Positions 46,256 through 56,539 are shown, counted from the first letter of the stretch. The stretch is 64,000 bases of DNA from Hwanghaeella grinnelliae (GCF_004005845.1 NZ_SADE01000002.1:62421-126420), one strand, 5' to 3'. Translations and numbers: made by a program. Notes: generated by a model not told the origin, from the letters alone.

Positions 46256-47200
46256 ATGCGGGTCAAAAGAAGGCATTTGGAAGTTTTTCACGCTTTGATG
46301 GAGGCTGGATCCGTCTCGCGCGCCGCCGAACGGCTCAACCTGACGCAACCCGCAGTCAGCCTTGCCCTATCGGCATTCGAGAAGGAATTGGGCTTCCCCC
46401 TTTTCCACCGGACGAAAGGGTATTTCGCCCCGACGGGCGAGGCACAGGCCCTGCATGCAGAGACCGAAGTCGGCCTGCTTGCGCTGACGCGGATCGAACG
46501 GCGCGCGGCGGAAATCTCGTCCGGTCGGGTGGGCAGTATCAGCATCGCAAGCAATGGCGCCGTGGCGATCAATCTGTTGCCCTGGCTGATCGCCGATTTT
46601 CAGAAATACTACCCTGAGATTTATGTGGATTTGAAGATACGCAGTTCGCGTCAAATTGCCATGTTCGCCAGTGGCAGACAGGTCGACATCGGTCTTATCG
46701 ATGCACCGGTACCCGTCGCCGGGCTGGACACCACGATTTTCAAACTGCCCTGCGTGTGCGTTTTCCAGGAAGGGGACCCTCTGGGTAAGGAAGCGGTGAT
46801 CCGCCCCGAAATGCTGGCCGGACGATCGATTATCGCGATTACGGGGGATCACACCGTGGACAAGGAAGTCGATTCCTTGGCGGCGGAAGCCGGCGTCCGG
46901 ATCGAGCGGCGTGTATCCTGCTCCTACTTCGCGATTGCCCGAAATCTGGTCCGCGCCGGCGCCGGCATCGCCCTAATCGACGCCATAAACGGAACCCGGA
47001 AACTGGATGATGGAACCGATTGGCGCCCCTTCGAGCCCAGAATCCACTTCGAACTGGCCCTGATCACGCCGTCGGGCCAACCGATGGAAGCAGCCGCCAG
47101 CACGTTCTATACCGCCTTGGTGAAATACCTTTCCGCCTGCGCGGAATTCGCGGAGCCGGGCGACCTTGGCGAACTTTTCAACACCGATGGGGAACGGTAG
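46256..47200 (+). CDS. LysR-family transcriptional regulator
   Basis: 314 residues. The N-terminal winged helix (LEVFHALMEAGSVSRAAERLNLTQPAVSLALSAFEKELGFPLFHRTKGYFAPTGEA, about 8-62) is canonical, followed by a periplasmic-binding-like effector domain. The short GGGGGCGAC before ATG 46256 serves as ribosome site. It could control the amidohydrolase/RraA pair and, through element A, the PuuB-like oxidase. Confidence 0.9.
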   Translation: MRVKRRHLEVFHALMEAGSVSRAAERLNLTQPAVSLALSAFEKELGFPLFHRTKGYFAPTGEAQALHAETEVGLLALTRIERRAAEISSGRVGSISIASNGAVAINLLPWLIADFQKYYPEIYVDLKIRSSRQIAMFASGRQVDIGLIDAPVPVAGLDTTIFKLPCVCVFQEGDPLGKEAVIRPEMLAGRSIIAITGDHTVDKEVDSLAAEAGVRIERRVSCSYFAIARNLVRAGAGIALIDAINGTRKLDDGTDWRPFEPRIHFELALITPSGQPMEAAASTFYTALVKYLSACAEFAEPGDLGELFNTDGER

Positions 47201-47277
47201 GCGTAAACCTTGTCGAACTGGGTCATGCACCGTGATGATGAAAACGTGTTCGCCTGTTCTATGAGCCTTGGTCGCTT

Positions 47278-47934
47278 CTAGCGTCCCACTGCCGCAGTCA
47301 AACGCGCCATGCTTCGGTCATGCCATTTCGACAACAGCAGAAGCGACGCAACAGCGCCTGACAATGCAAGGAACATATCCGTTTGCGTATCCCAAGGGTC
47401 GCCCTGGGTCCCCAGGAATTCGTCGGCACCTTCCCCAAGAACGACGGCAGCGGCCCATTCGAGCAATTCATACAGCGCACTAAAGGCCAGACAGAAACAG
47501 ACGACCAGAAACGGCAGCCACCGACTTCCTTTTAGCGGCGAGGTTCGGACAAGAATCTCCCTCGCCAACAATGCCGGGATGAACCCCTGCGCCAAATGGC
47601 CGATCCGATCATAGTGATTCCGAGTGAAATCGAAGACATCCTGCAACCAGAAGCCAAGCGGGACATTTGCGTAACTATAATGTCCGCCGACAAGCAATAT
47701 CAGCGCATGCACGAAAAGCAGGACATAAACCAAAAAAGAGAGCGGAAAACGACCACTGGTGAGGACCAGCAAAGGCAAGCCGAGCATGACAGGCCAAACC
47801 TCCAGGAACCATGTCAGCCGGTCGAAGGGTCCAATGCCGCTGACGACCAGCGCCGCCGCGCACAGCAGAAGCAAAACGAATTCCAGCTTTTTTTGTGTTA
47901 TCAACGGCTCTTCCTGGGCAGCGGCCTGTGGCAT
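47278..47934 (-). CDS. DUF2238 membrane protein (YjdF-like)
   Basis: 218 residues, about six transmembrane helices. The conserved motif DVFDFTRNHYDRIGHLAQGFIPALLAREIL and ALYELLEWAAAVVLGEGADEFLGTQGDPWDTQTDMFLALSGA identify the DUF2238 family. Function unknown. The frame stays open to 48150 across the tRNA gene; ATG 47934 is the first sensible start. Encoded on the same strand as the tRNA. The region 47935-48116 holds no gene. Confidence 0.85.
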   Translation of the reverse strand: MPQAAAQEEPLITQKKLEFVLLLLCAAALVVSGIGPFDRLTWFLEVWPVMLGLPLLVLTSGRFPLSFLVYVLLFVHALILLVGGHYSYANVPLGFWLQDVFDFTRNHYDRIGHLAQGFIPALLAREILVRTSPLKGSRWLPFLVVCFCLAFSALYELLEWAAAVVLGEGADEFLGTQGDPWDTQTDMFLALSGAVASLLLLSKWHDRSMARLTAAVGR

Positions 47935-48116
47935 CCACGTCTCGGTATTCCCGTTCGGGATTGGCTCGGTCTTGCCGCGCCGCCTTTCCGCTATAGCGCA
48001 CGAGCGGAGATCACTCCACCGACTTGCTCCTGAAGCGCCGCTGGAAAATGCCAACCAACAAGATATTGCGTCGGCACCGCTGCAAAAACTGAGCATCGGG
48101 GTCAAAAGGGGGGAAA

Positions 48117-48193
48117 TGGTGGGCCTGGCAGGATTCGAACCCGCGACCAAACCGTTATGAGCGGTCCGCTCTAACCAACTGAGCTACAGGCCC
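48117..48193 (-). tRNA. tRNA-Ile, anticodon CAU (lysidine-modified type)
   Basis: 77 bases with encoded CCA. Acceptor GGGCCTG pairs with CAGGCCC; D-arm AGCTCAGTTGGTTAGAGC; anticodon loop CTCATAA; T-arm GGTTCGAATCC. CAU could be Met, but the body (CGCTCATAACGGTTTGGTCGC) matches the isoleucine tRNA that reads AUA after TilS puts lysidine on C34. Elongator and initiator Met tRNAs differ in stem sequence. Confidence 0.9.
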
Positions 48194-48307
48194 CCACGTA
48201 TCGATGATCCGGTCGACACCGAACCGAACCCGCGTATAGCAAAGCAGCACTGGGTATGCCAGCCAAAGGTTAATTTGCCAATAATCGACGAAACACGGTT
48301 GGAACCA

Positions 48308-49798
48308 TCACCGTACTTCCTCAATCCTGCGGATGAAATCGCGCAGGATGATGCGCCATAATTCATCCTTCAGCAGCTTGTCCTCGATCCCCCCGTCCAG
48401 GTTGGGGTTGTCGTTCACTTCGATCACCACCGCCCTATCGTCGATCAATTTGCAGTCGACCCCGTAAAGCCCATCGCCGATTGGCCGCGCCGCGGCGAGC
48501 GCGGCGTCCAGGATGGCCGGCGGCACCTCCTCTATCGGTACCGTTGAAAAACCGCCTTCATCCGGGCCGCCTTTGGCGGCGTGATTGACGATCTGCCAAT
48601 GCCCGCGCGCCATGAAGTATTTGGACGCGAAGAGGGGCGTCCCGTTCAAGATACCGATGCGCCAATCGAAATCGGTCCGCATGTATTCCTGGGCCAGGAT
48701 CAGGTCGGAATGCTCCAGCATCTCCTTCGCCAGCACGATCATCTGGTCCTTGTCGTCCGCCCGTTTCACACCCTTTGAGAAGGCGCTGTCCGGCACTTTC
48801 AGGACGACGGGAAAATCGCTTTCCTTGGCGATGCGTTCCAGATTGTCCTTGTCGATCACGGCAGTCTTGGGGGCCGGGATGTTATGGGTACGGAACAATT
48901 CGGCCAGATAGACCTTGTTGGTGCAACGCAGGATCGACACGGAATCGTCCAAACACGGGATACCTTCCTGTTCCGCACGCTTGGCGAACCGATAGGTGTG
49001 ATGGTCCAGCGCCGTCGTCTCGCGGATGAACAGCGCGTCGTATTCCGCCAACCGGGCGAGGTCACCCTTGCCGATCGTCTCCACCTTAACCCCCAGCGAG
49101 GCGCCGGCGCGGATCAAGCGTTCGATGCCAAGCTTGTTGGTCGGCGGCATCGCCTCTTTCGGATCCAACAGCACCGCCAGCGTATAACGCGGCGGACGCA
49201 CCTGACCGGCCAACGGCCGGCTGCGTTTGGTATAGGCATCCAACCCCGACGCGAACAGGTCCCGGTCGGCCCCGCGCAAGGTGCGCCAGTTCGGCACGGT
49301 CACGTCACGGATGCGGAATATCGGCTTGCCGCGTTCGGTTTCCGCCTTTTCAAACTGAATTCGCAGAATCGGACAGCGGAAAGCATCGAAGACAACCCGC
49401 GCTAAATTCTTGAACCGCGCGTCCGCGGCCATGCCGAAGCAAACCGTGATCGGTCCTTGGGGGTCATCTTCCGCCGGGTCGTTGCTTTTCCGCCCGACCA
49501 GCGCCTTGGTCAGCAGCCGTTCCAGGTCGCCCAGCGCCCGCCGGTAAATGCGTTTCCAGCCGACCCAAAGCATCGCTTCCGCCGAGGGCAGAATTTTGTC
49601 GCCACGCGCTTCGGCGGTCAGGGCGCAATAGTACCCTTTGCTTAAATAGCTGTAGTCGGTGCACAGATTGACCAGGCGCGTGCGCGTGGAATAGGGCTTG
49701 TCCCGCCCCAAATAGTCGCGCGCGGAAATGATTTCCCGGCCAGGACCGGCAAAGGGAAAGTCCTTCGGGTCGTCCAGAATGAAGACGGTTCGGCTCAC
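48308..49798 (-). CDS. RimK-like ATP-grasp ligase with N-terminal RLAN-type domain
   Basis: 496 residues. The N-terminal ~150 (FILDDPKDFPFAGPGREIISARDYL, NLCTDYSYLSKGYYCALTAEARGDKILPS) resembles the RLAN extension seen in a RimK subfamily; the C-terminal half is an ATP-grasp (FPVVLKVPDSAFSKGVKRADD, YGVDCKLIDDRAVVIEVNDNPNLDGGIED with Mg ligands). RimK proteins add amino acids by forming peptide or amide bonds. Start GTG 49798 with GGAGGAAAGG before it; the frame is open to 49996 but overlaps the upstream gene. 14 bases after a GNAT-C39 fusion gene. Target unknown. Confidence 0.87.
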   Translation of the reverse strand: MSRTVFILDDPKDFPFAGPGREIISARDYLGRDKPYSTRTRLVNLCTDYSYLSKGYYCALTAEARGDKILPSAEAMLWVGWKRIYRRALGDLERLLTKALVGRKSNDPAEDDPQGPITVCFGMAADARFKNLARVVFDAFRCPILRIQFEKAETERGKPIFRIRDVTVPNWRTLRGADRDLFASGLDAYTKRSRPLAGQVRPPRYTLAVLLDPKEAMPPTNKLGIERLIRAGASLGVKVETIGKGDLARLAEYDALFIRETTALDHHTYRFAKRAEQEGIPCLDDSVSILRCTNKVYLAELFRTHNIPAPKTAVIDKDNLERIAKESDFPVVLKVPDSAFSKGVKRADDKDQMIVLAKEMLEHSDLILAQEYMRTDFDWRIGILNGTPLFASKYFMARGHWQIVNHAAKGGPDEGGFSTVPIEEVPPAILDAALAAARPIGDGLYGVDCKLIDDRAVVIEVNDNPNLDGGIEDKLLKDELWRIILRDFIRRIEEVR

Positions 49799-49812
49799 AG
49801 CCTTTCCTCCGA

Positions 49813-50928
49813 TCAGGTATTTTGAATAACGATAGCCGCCCGCTGCTTGGCACGGCCGTATCGAGACATCCGTTCGAAATCTTCGCGCGGGATGGGCAGC
49901 GCCATACGGTCGGTCTGACTTTGGATCACATCTGGGTCGACGAAGGGATCGTGGACATAGACGAAGCGGTCGTCCAAACCGACCACCACAACCCAATGCG
50001 GCACCTTTTCACGGTCGAGCGCATAGGTGGAAATGAGGACGATCGGCACGCCGCCCTTTGCGACGACGGCCTGCAATTCCTTCAAGGTCAGCGGCCAGCT
50101 TTTCACCGGAATTTTCCGCGCCTTCAGTTGCGCAAGATAGTCTTCCTGCACAAGGCGGATGATTTCCTTCTTGGCCGGGGCGCGCACCGAATCCACGAAC
50201 ATCACATCCGGGTCGTGGACATTAAGGCCGACCTTGAACCCCCTATCGGCCGCCGCCAGGGCCATGCCATAGGGCGAGCAGCCTGCAGGCCCGCGCGTCA
50301 TGAAGACGGTCGTCGATTCCCGCCACAGGCGAAGCTCCTCGACCCGCGTGGGTTCGGTACCCGGCTTCAACGCGGCGAAGGCCATCAGCAAACAAGCGGG
50401 CCCGCAGGTGAAATTCAGGCTTTGAGGATAATAGGGAAATTTCTCCAGCCCCGGCGGCGGCTTGCCGGCAAGCGCCTTTTCGAAGCGCAGGGCGTCGGCC
50501 CCGTCCTCGTAATAGTCCTCAATCCGCCCGAAGGGACGGAAGCCCGCCTGACGGTATAGTTCAATCGCCCGATCGTTCCCGGCATTGACCTCCAGGCGAA
50601 GGAAAGCCGCCTCTTCCCCGGCCGCGTCTTCGGCGGCGCCGAGAAGTTTGCGGGCATAGCCGTGACCGCGCTGAGTCGGCAGAACCGCGAGGGAATAGAG
50701 CCTGGCCAAGGACGTGCCGCGATGAAACAGCACCATGGCATAACCGATGATCCCGCCTGACGGGTCACACAAGACGCGCGTCGCCTGATGCCCCTTCGTC
50801 AGAAGATGACGGAAGCTTCGGCGGCTGATCCGGTCGGTTTCGAAACAGGCGTCCTCGCAGGCGACGAGGGCATCCACGTCGTCGATTGTCGCGGGTCGAA
50901 TATCGTAAGCGGCTAGAATGCCATCCAT
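49813..50928 (-). CDS. GNAT acetyltransferase fused to C39-like papain-fold peptidase
   Basis: 371 residues in two domains. The GNAT domain (about 8-150) has LPTQRGHGYARKLL, the acetyl-CoA loop. The peptidase part (about 163-370) keeps the oxyanion Gln169 and nucleophile Cys175 in YPQSLNFTCGPACLLMAF, His311 in VPHWVVVVGLD and Asp327 in VHDPFVDPD, a complete C39/papain triad. C39 peptidases cut Gly-Gly leader peptides, but here no transporter is attached, so a cytosolic role is likely. Operonic with the RimK-like ligase; together they suggest building or trimming a peptide tag. Confidence 0.88.
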   Translation of the reverse strand: MDGILAAYDIRPATIDDVDALVACEDACFETDRISRRSFRHLLTKGHQATRVLCDPSGGIIGYAMVLFHRGTSLARLYSLAVLPTQRGHGYARKLLGAAEDAAGEEAAFLRLEVNAGNDRAIELYRQAGFRPFGRIEDYYEDGADALRFEKALAGKPPPGLEKFPYYPQSLNFTCGPACLLMAFAALKPGTEPTRVEELRLWRESTTVFMTRGPAGCSPYGMALAAADRGFKVGLNVHDPDVMFVDSVRAPAKKEIIRLVQEDYLAQLKARKIPVKSWPLTLKELQAVVAKGGVPIVLISTYALDREKVPHWVVVVGLDDRFVYVHDPFVDPDVIQSQTDRMALPIPREDFERMSRYGRAKQRAAIVIQNT

Positions 50929-51094
50929 CTTTTGGGCTTTCGGACCGGTTCTTTCGCGCTGTCGCGAAATCGGGTCCGTTAAATCAAGTGCGCGCTATAA
51001 TACCATTTTGCCTTGCCGCATAGCGGAATTCCGTTGCATGCAGTGCACGGGCGCCAACACATTCCTGCATGGCTTGCGGAACCGCGCGTCGCCG

Positions 51095-52468
51095 TCAGCG
51101 CCCCGCCGCGGCAAGCGTGATCGAAACCGCCTGATGCAAGGGGGTCGGTTCCGCCGTGATGCCAAGACCGACGGAAAAATGCCCCTGTTCCCTGACCCAC
51201 CAATTGCCGGCCGGAATATTCCAACGGCGGATAAGCTCTCGGCCGGAGTTGAAGGGCGTGATTTCATCCATCGTGCCTAACGCGGCGCAGATGCGGTCCG
51301 GCGGAATGCACGGGCTATCTGCCGCATCCAGAAGCCGTGCCCAATGCGCCACCGTTTCCTCGGTCCAGCCAGCTTCGTTCAGTTTTTTCGGGACGCCCAT
51401 CTGTCCGGTCAAGGACCCGCGGAAAGCGACATCGGCCAGCGATGCGGCGGGCGCGATAAGCAAGGCGCTGTCCGGCCGAGCCTCTTTCGGCCAGTTTCCC
51501 GACCAACTCAACAATTGCATGGTGGTCAGTGCGCCCAGGCTGGTCCCGACCAAAAGCACCGGCCCCGGGTCACGGCCCGCCGCGATATCCCGTTGCCGAG
51601 CCCAGGCGATCAACCGCCCCACTTCTCGAACATGGGTCCAGGAATAATCCAGCAATCCGCCGACGCCGCGGGCCAAAATAGGCTCCCCGCCATAGCGGCC
51701 GGGCAAGGCACGGCGCGTATGCCAGGGACCGTGCGGTTCGACCACGCGGAAGCCCTGGTCCAGAACCCAATTGGCAATCGCCGGATGTTCCCCCCATTGT
51801 TCCGTTTCCATGCCGATCCCATGCAGAAACAACACGGTGGCGCGTGGCGGCTTGTCCGTCCGCTCCAGAACGCGCGCCTCAGCCGGCAGCAAGTCCTTCG
51901 CGCCGATCGGCGGGGTAAAGCGCAGCCAGCGGAACACCGTTTCGCCGACAGCCACGGCCCGGCTTTCCGAAACCGGCGTGTCCAGTTCGGGCAGGAATCC
52001 GCCAATCGGATCGGCAAGGCGCGCCCTGTGCCGGACCGATACGACTTCTTCATCCTCAATCGCGAAACGGGCAGCCGGGAAGGACCTTTCCAAATGGCCA
52101 GGCAGAAACGCGGCGCGTAGCCCCATGAAAGCGCGAGAATGTCGAAGCCGGGCGCGTTCAAGCCGTACAAGCGTGTCATCCGCACCGTCAACGGGGCCGA
52201 ACAAGCCGTCTTCCCAATGGGCCAGCGCGTCCGCATAGCGGTCGGCAGCCTTAACCGTCATCCGCAATAAACCCGTGGGGACGGACCGGCGGCCCGGACC
52301 GTCATTCAGGTTGGCGACAAATCTATCCTGGTCACCCCCGGCGACGACAGCCGCAGCCCAGGCCGCTGACAAGGGGAAGAAAAGGCGGGAAATCGCGGGT
52401 GTCGCCACCCGGTCGAACCAGGGACGGGAAATGAAAGAGACAAGGGAACGCTCGACAGGATTAAGCAT
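51095..52468 (-). CDS. Alpha/beta hydrolase (ABHD18-like)
   Basis: 457 residues. Oxyanion region VLFLHGIGMETEQWG, nucleophile elbow GTSLGALTTMQ with Ser, LGTMDEITPF with the likely Asp and EQGHFSVGLG with the His. The extra N-terminal ~170 residues and the fold recall ABHD18-type proteins. A start at 52510 is open but ATG 52468 avoids overlap with rpoD's end by 50 bases. Just downstream of rpoD in the same direction; 50929-51094 beyond it holds no gene. Substrate unknown. Confidence 0.78.
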   Translation of the reverse strand: MLNPVERSLVSFISRPWFDRVATPAISRLFFPLSAAWAAAVVAGGDQDRFVANLNDGPGRRSVPTGLLRMTVKAADRYADALAHWEDGLFGPVDGADDTLVRLERARLRHSRAFMGLRAAFLPGHLERSFPAARFAIEDEEVVSVRHRARLADPIGGFLPELDTPVSESRAVAVGETVFRWLRFTPPIGAKDLLPAEARVLERTDKPPRATVLFLHGIGMETEQWGEHPAIANWVLDQGFRVVEPHGPWHTRRALPGRYGGEPILARGVGGLLDYSWTHVREVGRLIAWARQRDIAAGRDPGPVLLVGTSLGALTTMQLLSWSGNWPKEARPDSALLIAPAASLADVAFRGSLTGQMGVPKKLNEAGWTEETVAHWARLLDAADSPCIPPDRICAALGTMDEITPFNSGRELIRRWNIPAGNWWVREQGHFSVGLGITAEPTPLHQAVSITLAAAGR

Positions 52469-52518
52469 TGACGCGCTGTGCCCTGTCGACCGCCATCGGT
52501 CCCCACCCAAATTCGGGT

Positions 52519-54510
52519 TTAATAGTCGAGGAAGCTGCGCAGTTTCCGGCTGCGCGACGGATGCTTCAGCTTCCGCAGCGCCTTCGCTTCGATCTGACGG
52601 ATACGTTCGCGGGTGACCTTGAACTGTTGGCCGACCTCTTCCAGCGTATGGTCGGTGTTCATGCCGATGCCGAAGCGCATGCGCAGCACGCGTTCTTCAC
52701 GCGGCGTCAACGAGGCCAAGACACGCGTCGTCGTTTCCCGCAGGTTGGATTGGATCGCCGCATCCGCCGGCAGAATTGCGTTCTTGTCCTCGATGAAATC
52801 GCCGAGATGGCTGTCTTCCTCGTCCCCGATTGGGGTTTCAAGGCTGATCGGCTCCTTGGCGATCTTCAGAACCTTGCGGACCTTTTCCAGCGGCATGTGC
52901 AGCTTTTCGGCCAACTCTTCCGGCGTCGGCTCGCGGCCGATTTCGTGCAGCATTTGACGCGAGGTGCGGACCAGCTTGTTGATCGTTTCAATCATATGGA
53001 CCGGAATACGGATGGTCCGGGCCTGGTCGGCGATCGATCGCGTGATCGCCTGCCGAATCCACCAGGTCGCATAGGTCGAGAACTTGTAGCCGCGGCGGTA
53101 TTCGAACTTATCGACCGCCTTCATCAGGCCGATATTCCCTTCCTGGATCAGATCCAGGAACTGCAGGCCGCGATTGGTGTATTTTTTGGCGATGGAAATA
53201 ACCAAGCGCAGGTTGGCCTCGACCATTTCCTTCTTGGCGCGCGCCGCTTCGCGTTCGCCCTGCTGGACGGTCGACGTAATGCGCCGGAATTCCCCGATCG
53301 GCATGGCGGCGTCTTCGGTGATTTCCGCCACGTCGTTCCGAATGTTTTCGATTTTCCGACGGCTGCGTTCGACGAAAGCCGCCCAATTCTTGTTAACGCC
53401 CGCGACCTCGTCGACCCAGTTCGGGTCGAGTTCGTTGCCGTAGTATTTTTCCAGGAAGTCCTCGCGTTTGACCTTGGAATCGAGCGCGAGACGCAGCAGC
53501 TTTCCTTCCGAGGCGGTCAGCCGCTTGTTAAGCTGGTAGAGTTCTTCGACCAGCTGTTCGATCCGCATATTGTTCAAACGGACGGATTTCAGAAGCTCGA
53601 TCAGCTCTTTCTTGTGCTTTTCATAGGTCCGTTCCGTCGACGCCGACGCGGATTCACCCTTCTGCAGCGATTGCAAACGCTTGTCCTGGGCCCGTTGCAG
53701 CTTGGCATAGGTCGAGGCGATCTGCTCAAAGGTTTCAAGGACCGTCGGCTTCAGAAGCTGTTCCATGGCCGCAAGGGACATGTTGTTGTCTTCGCCGTCC
53801 TCGTCCGACTCTTCGCCGTCCTCGTCCTCACCCTCGGCCTTTTCGGAGGATTCGTCCTCTTCTTCGTCGTCGTCTTCATCGTCGGACTCGGCGCCGGGTG
53901 CCGCACCGGCAACGCCGGGCACCAATTCGTTTTCACCGTCCGGCCCGCCGCTCATCGTGGCGTCCAAATCGATGACATCGCGAAGCAACATCAATTCTTC
54001 AACGAGGGAGTCGTGCCATTCGGTGATCGCGCGCATGGTCAGCGGGCTTTCACAAAGCGCGCCGATCATCTTCTCGCGCCCGGCCTCGATCCGTTTCGCA
54101 ATGGCGATTTCGCCTTCGCGGGACAGCAGTTCGACCGAGCCCATTTCACGCAGATACATTCGGACCGGATCGTCAGTCCGACCGACATCGTCATCGGCAA
54201 TATTGCCGGCGGCCGATTGGCTTGTTTCGGTTTCGCTTTCCCCGGCGGGTTCGGCCTCGTTATCGGATTCTTCCGTATCGACGACATTGATGCCCATTTC
54301 GGACAACATCGTCATCGTGTCTTCGATCTGTTCGGAAGAAACCTGCTCCTGCGGAAGCGCCGCGTTCAGCTCGTCGATAGAGATGAAGCCCCGCTCCTTC
54401 GCCTTCGCCACAAGCTTTTTGACAGCTTGTTCGATAACGTCCAACAGGGGGCCGTCGGTCTGCTCATCACCGGATTCGGAACGATCAGTCGCTTCTGCTT
54501 TTGTTGCCAT
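52519..54510 (-). CDS. rpoD: Primary RNA polymerase sigma factor
   Basis: 663 residues. Region 1.1 occupies the N-terminus, followed by 1.2 with [31 protein letters not shown], a very acidic non-conserved insert (about 200-250, [18 protein letters not shown] and onward), region 2 with [39 protein letters not shown], and region 4 with [26 protein letters not shown]. The acidic stretch is common in alphaproteobacterial RpoD. Downstream of dnaG, as in the classic macromolecular-synthesis cluster. Confidence 0.98.
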   Translation of the reverse strand: MATKAEATDRSESGDEQTDGPLLDVIEQAVKKLVAKAKERGFISIDELNAALPQEQVSSEQIEDTMTMLSEMGINVVDTEESDNEAEPAGESETETSQSAAGNIADDDVGRTDDPVRMYLREMGSVELLSREGEIAIAKRIEAGREKMIGALCESPLTMRAITEWHDSLVEELMLLRDVIDLDATMSGGPDGENELVPGVAGAAPGAESDDEDDDEEEDESSEKAEGEDEDGEESDEDGEDNNMSLAAMEQLLKPTVLETFEQIASTYAKLQRAQDKRLQSLQKGESASASTERTYEKHKKELIELLKSVRLNNMRIEQLVEELYQLNKRLTASEGKLLRLALDSKVKREDFLEKYYGNELDPNWVDEVAGVNKNWAAFVERSRRKIENIRNDVAEITEDAAMPIGEFRRITSTVQQGEREAARAKKEMVEANLRLVISIAKKYTNRGLQFLDLIQEGNIGLMKAVDKFEYRRGYKFSTYATWWIRQAITRSIADQARTIRIPVHMIETINKLVRTSRQMLHEIGREPTPEELAEKLHMPLEKVRKVLKIAKEPISLETPIGDEEDSHLGDFIEDKNAILPADAAIQSNLRETTTRVLASLTPREERVLRMRFGIGMNTDHTLEEVGQQFKVTRERIRQIEAKALRKLKHPSRSRKLRSFLDY

Positions 54511-54667
54511 TAGCTATTTCCCTACCGCCTATCCGCCATGCGATATTGACGCATAATCCTCGTCAACGACCAAATACCGCGGCCGTCCGCCAGGCATTTG
54601 ACCCTACCGTGACCGCACATTCCGGCGTTGCAGAAGGCGGCACACAAAAAACTATTGCGACGACACT

Positions 54668-56539
54668 CTAAAGAATGTCGTCCTCTCCGTCGCACAAATC
54701 CCTTTCACCGTCCGAAAACGTGTCGTGAAAGGCAACCACCCGAGCCTCGGCCACTTCATCACTAGCCCCGCGAGCTGCCGTTTCCAACTCACTCTGAAGA
54801 GTTTCCTGGGAGCGAAGGCGCAGGATGTGTTCGATCAGCGATCTGGCTTCCGCGTCGGGCGCGTCGGCCCGTGCCTGCCGGGCCAAGTCCAGAACCTCAC
54901 GATTGCGGACCAACCGCAAGAGCTGCTCGCTCCCATGTTCAGCGAAGTGGTGGTTAATGGCCTCGACGTCAAGATCTACCCCGATGGTCGTGATGTTCTG
55001 AAGCGCTAGCAATAGCTTGTCAAGATCGGCATCGAACTCCACCAGCCGCAAATCCTCGTCGAAATCCGGCAACAAAGCGGGATGGTTAAGCAGCGCGGCG
55101 AGAAGAACCTGCTGCCGGCGGCGCGACATTCCGGGCTTCAAACGCATGATTCGCTTGGATTGGGGCTGTTGGAATGGGCGTCCATTCGCGGATCGGCCGT
55201 TGCCGCCACCGGCACGGAACCCGCCGCGCCCCCCCGTCTTGCCTTGCCCGCCGCGGTTCTGGCGAAACGCCGACCAGGCCCTGTCGTTGAAGGTTCTGAA
55301 ATATTCGCGCCGGACGCTTTCGTCCTCGATCTGCCCCGCAAGTTTCTTCAAACGATCTTCCAGTGCGGCACGCCGTTCGGGCGTATCCACCGGCTGATTT
55401 CCCACTTCGGACCGCCAAAGGACAAGGTCCAACGGTTCTGCCGTGTCGACCTGTGTCGTGATCGCTTTCGCCCCCTGGCCGCGCACCAGCGTATCGGGAT
55501 CCTCACCCGCCGGCAGGAAGGCGAAGCGAAGGCTCTTTCCGGGTTTCAGCAGCGGCAAAGCCCGTTCCGCCGCCCGCAGGGCTGCCCGCAAACCGGCATC
55601 GTCCCCATCCAGACACAGGACCGGCTCGTCCGAGAAACGCCATAGAAGCTGCAATTGGTGTTCGGTAATCGCGGTGCCCAACGGAGCGACCGCCGCGTCC
55701 AACCCGTATTCGGCCAGCGCGATCACATCCATATACCCTTCAACGACCAGTACGGTCTGGCCGTCATGGGCGGCTTGCCTCGCGTTTTGCAAGTTGTAGA
55801 GGGTTCGCCCCTTGTCGAAGAGCACCGTATCCGGGGAATTGACGTATTTGCCGACGCCGGCCGCCTTCGCGTCGCCCATGAATCGCCCACCGAAGGCGAT
55901 GACCCGGCCGCGGGCATCCAAAATCGGGAATTGGATACGGTCGCGGAAAAACGCATAGGGGCTGCGGCCGCCGTCCGATCGGCGCATCAAACCCGTTTCC
56001 ATCAGGACCTGCTCGGGGATGCCCGCCTTGGTCATCGCATCCTTGAAGCCCCCGCTATCGCCCGGCGCATATCCCAGCCGGAACGCGGCAATGGTTTCAT
56101 CCTTCAAGCCGCGGTCCCGCAAATATTTTAACGCTTCCCGCCCGGCTTCAGACCGCAACGCGCGCTGGAAATAGCCGCACGCCGCTTCTGTCGCGTCGGT
56201 TAGCCCGCCGCGGCGTTCGTCGGCTGCTTTTTGTTCCGGCGTCCGTTCCGGCATATCCAGGCCGGCATCGGTGGCCAAGCGCTCAACCGCTTCGGGGAAG
56301 GACAGCCCTTCCAGCTTCATCAGCCAGGAAAAATGATCGCCGTGTTCACCGCTTGAGAAACAGTGAAAGAAGCCTTTGTCTTCTCGGACATGGAAGGAGG
56401 GCGACTTTTCGTTCACGAAAGGGGACAGGCCCCACCAATCGTCTCGGCCGCGCTGTTTCAACTGGACACGCCGACCGACCAGGCCGCTCAAGGAGACCCG
56501 CGCTCTCACTTCATCCAGAAACCCAGGGGGAAACGCCAT
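54668..56539 (-). CDS. dnaG: DNA primase
   Basis: 623 residues: N-terminal zinc-ribbon-like region, Toprim catalytic core (LVVEGYMDVIALAEYGLDAAVAPLGTAIT, then LCLDGDDAGLRAALRAAERALPLL) and the C-terminal helicase-binding domain. The zinc region reads SPFVNEK and HCFSSGEHG, where canonical primases have CPFHNEK and HCFGCGxHG; three of four ligands (39, 42, 63) are replaced and only Cys60 remains. Synthesises RNA primers for replication. Between yqeY and rpoD, same direction. Confidence 0.97.
   Translation of the reverse strand: MAFPPGFLDEVRARVSLSGLVGRRVQLKQRGRDDWWGLSPFVNEKSPSFHVREDKGFFHCFSSGEHGDHFSWLMKLEGLSFPEAVERLATDAGLDMPERTPEQKAADERRGGLTDATEAACGYFQRALRSEAGREALKYLRDRGLKDETIAAFRLGYAPGDSGGFKDAMTKAGIPEQVLMETGLMRRSDGGRSPYAFFRDRIQFPILDARGRVIAFGGRFMGDAKAAGVGKYVNSPDTVLFDKGRTLYNLQNARQAAHDGQTVLVVEGYMDVIALAEYGLDAAVAPLGTAITEHQLQLLWRFSDEPVLCLDGDDAGLRAALRAAERALPLLKPGKSLRFAFLPAGEDPDTLVRGQGAKAITTQVDTAEPLDLVLWRSEVGNQPVDTPERRAALEDRLKKLAGQIEDESVRREYFRTFNDRAWSAFRQNRGGQGKTGGRGGFRAGGGNGRSANGRPFQQPQSKRIMRLKPGMSRRRQQVLLAALLNHPALLPDFDEDLRLVEFDADLDKLLLALQNITTIGVDLDVEAINHHFAEHGSEQLLRLVRNREVLDLARQARADAPDAEARSLIEHILRLRSQETLQSELETAARGASDEVAEARVVAFHDTFSDGERDLCDGEDDIL

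Noticed and set aside
48117-48193. Reading the CAU tRNA as tRNA-Met
   Set aside because: Stem sequences match the lysidine-type isoleucine tRNA, not initiator or elongator Met.
52468-54513. 681-residue open frame on the plus strand, antisense to rpoD
   Set aside because: It mirrors rpoD over its whole length; rpoD has every sigma-70 region, and the antisense product matches no family.
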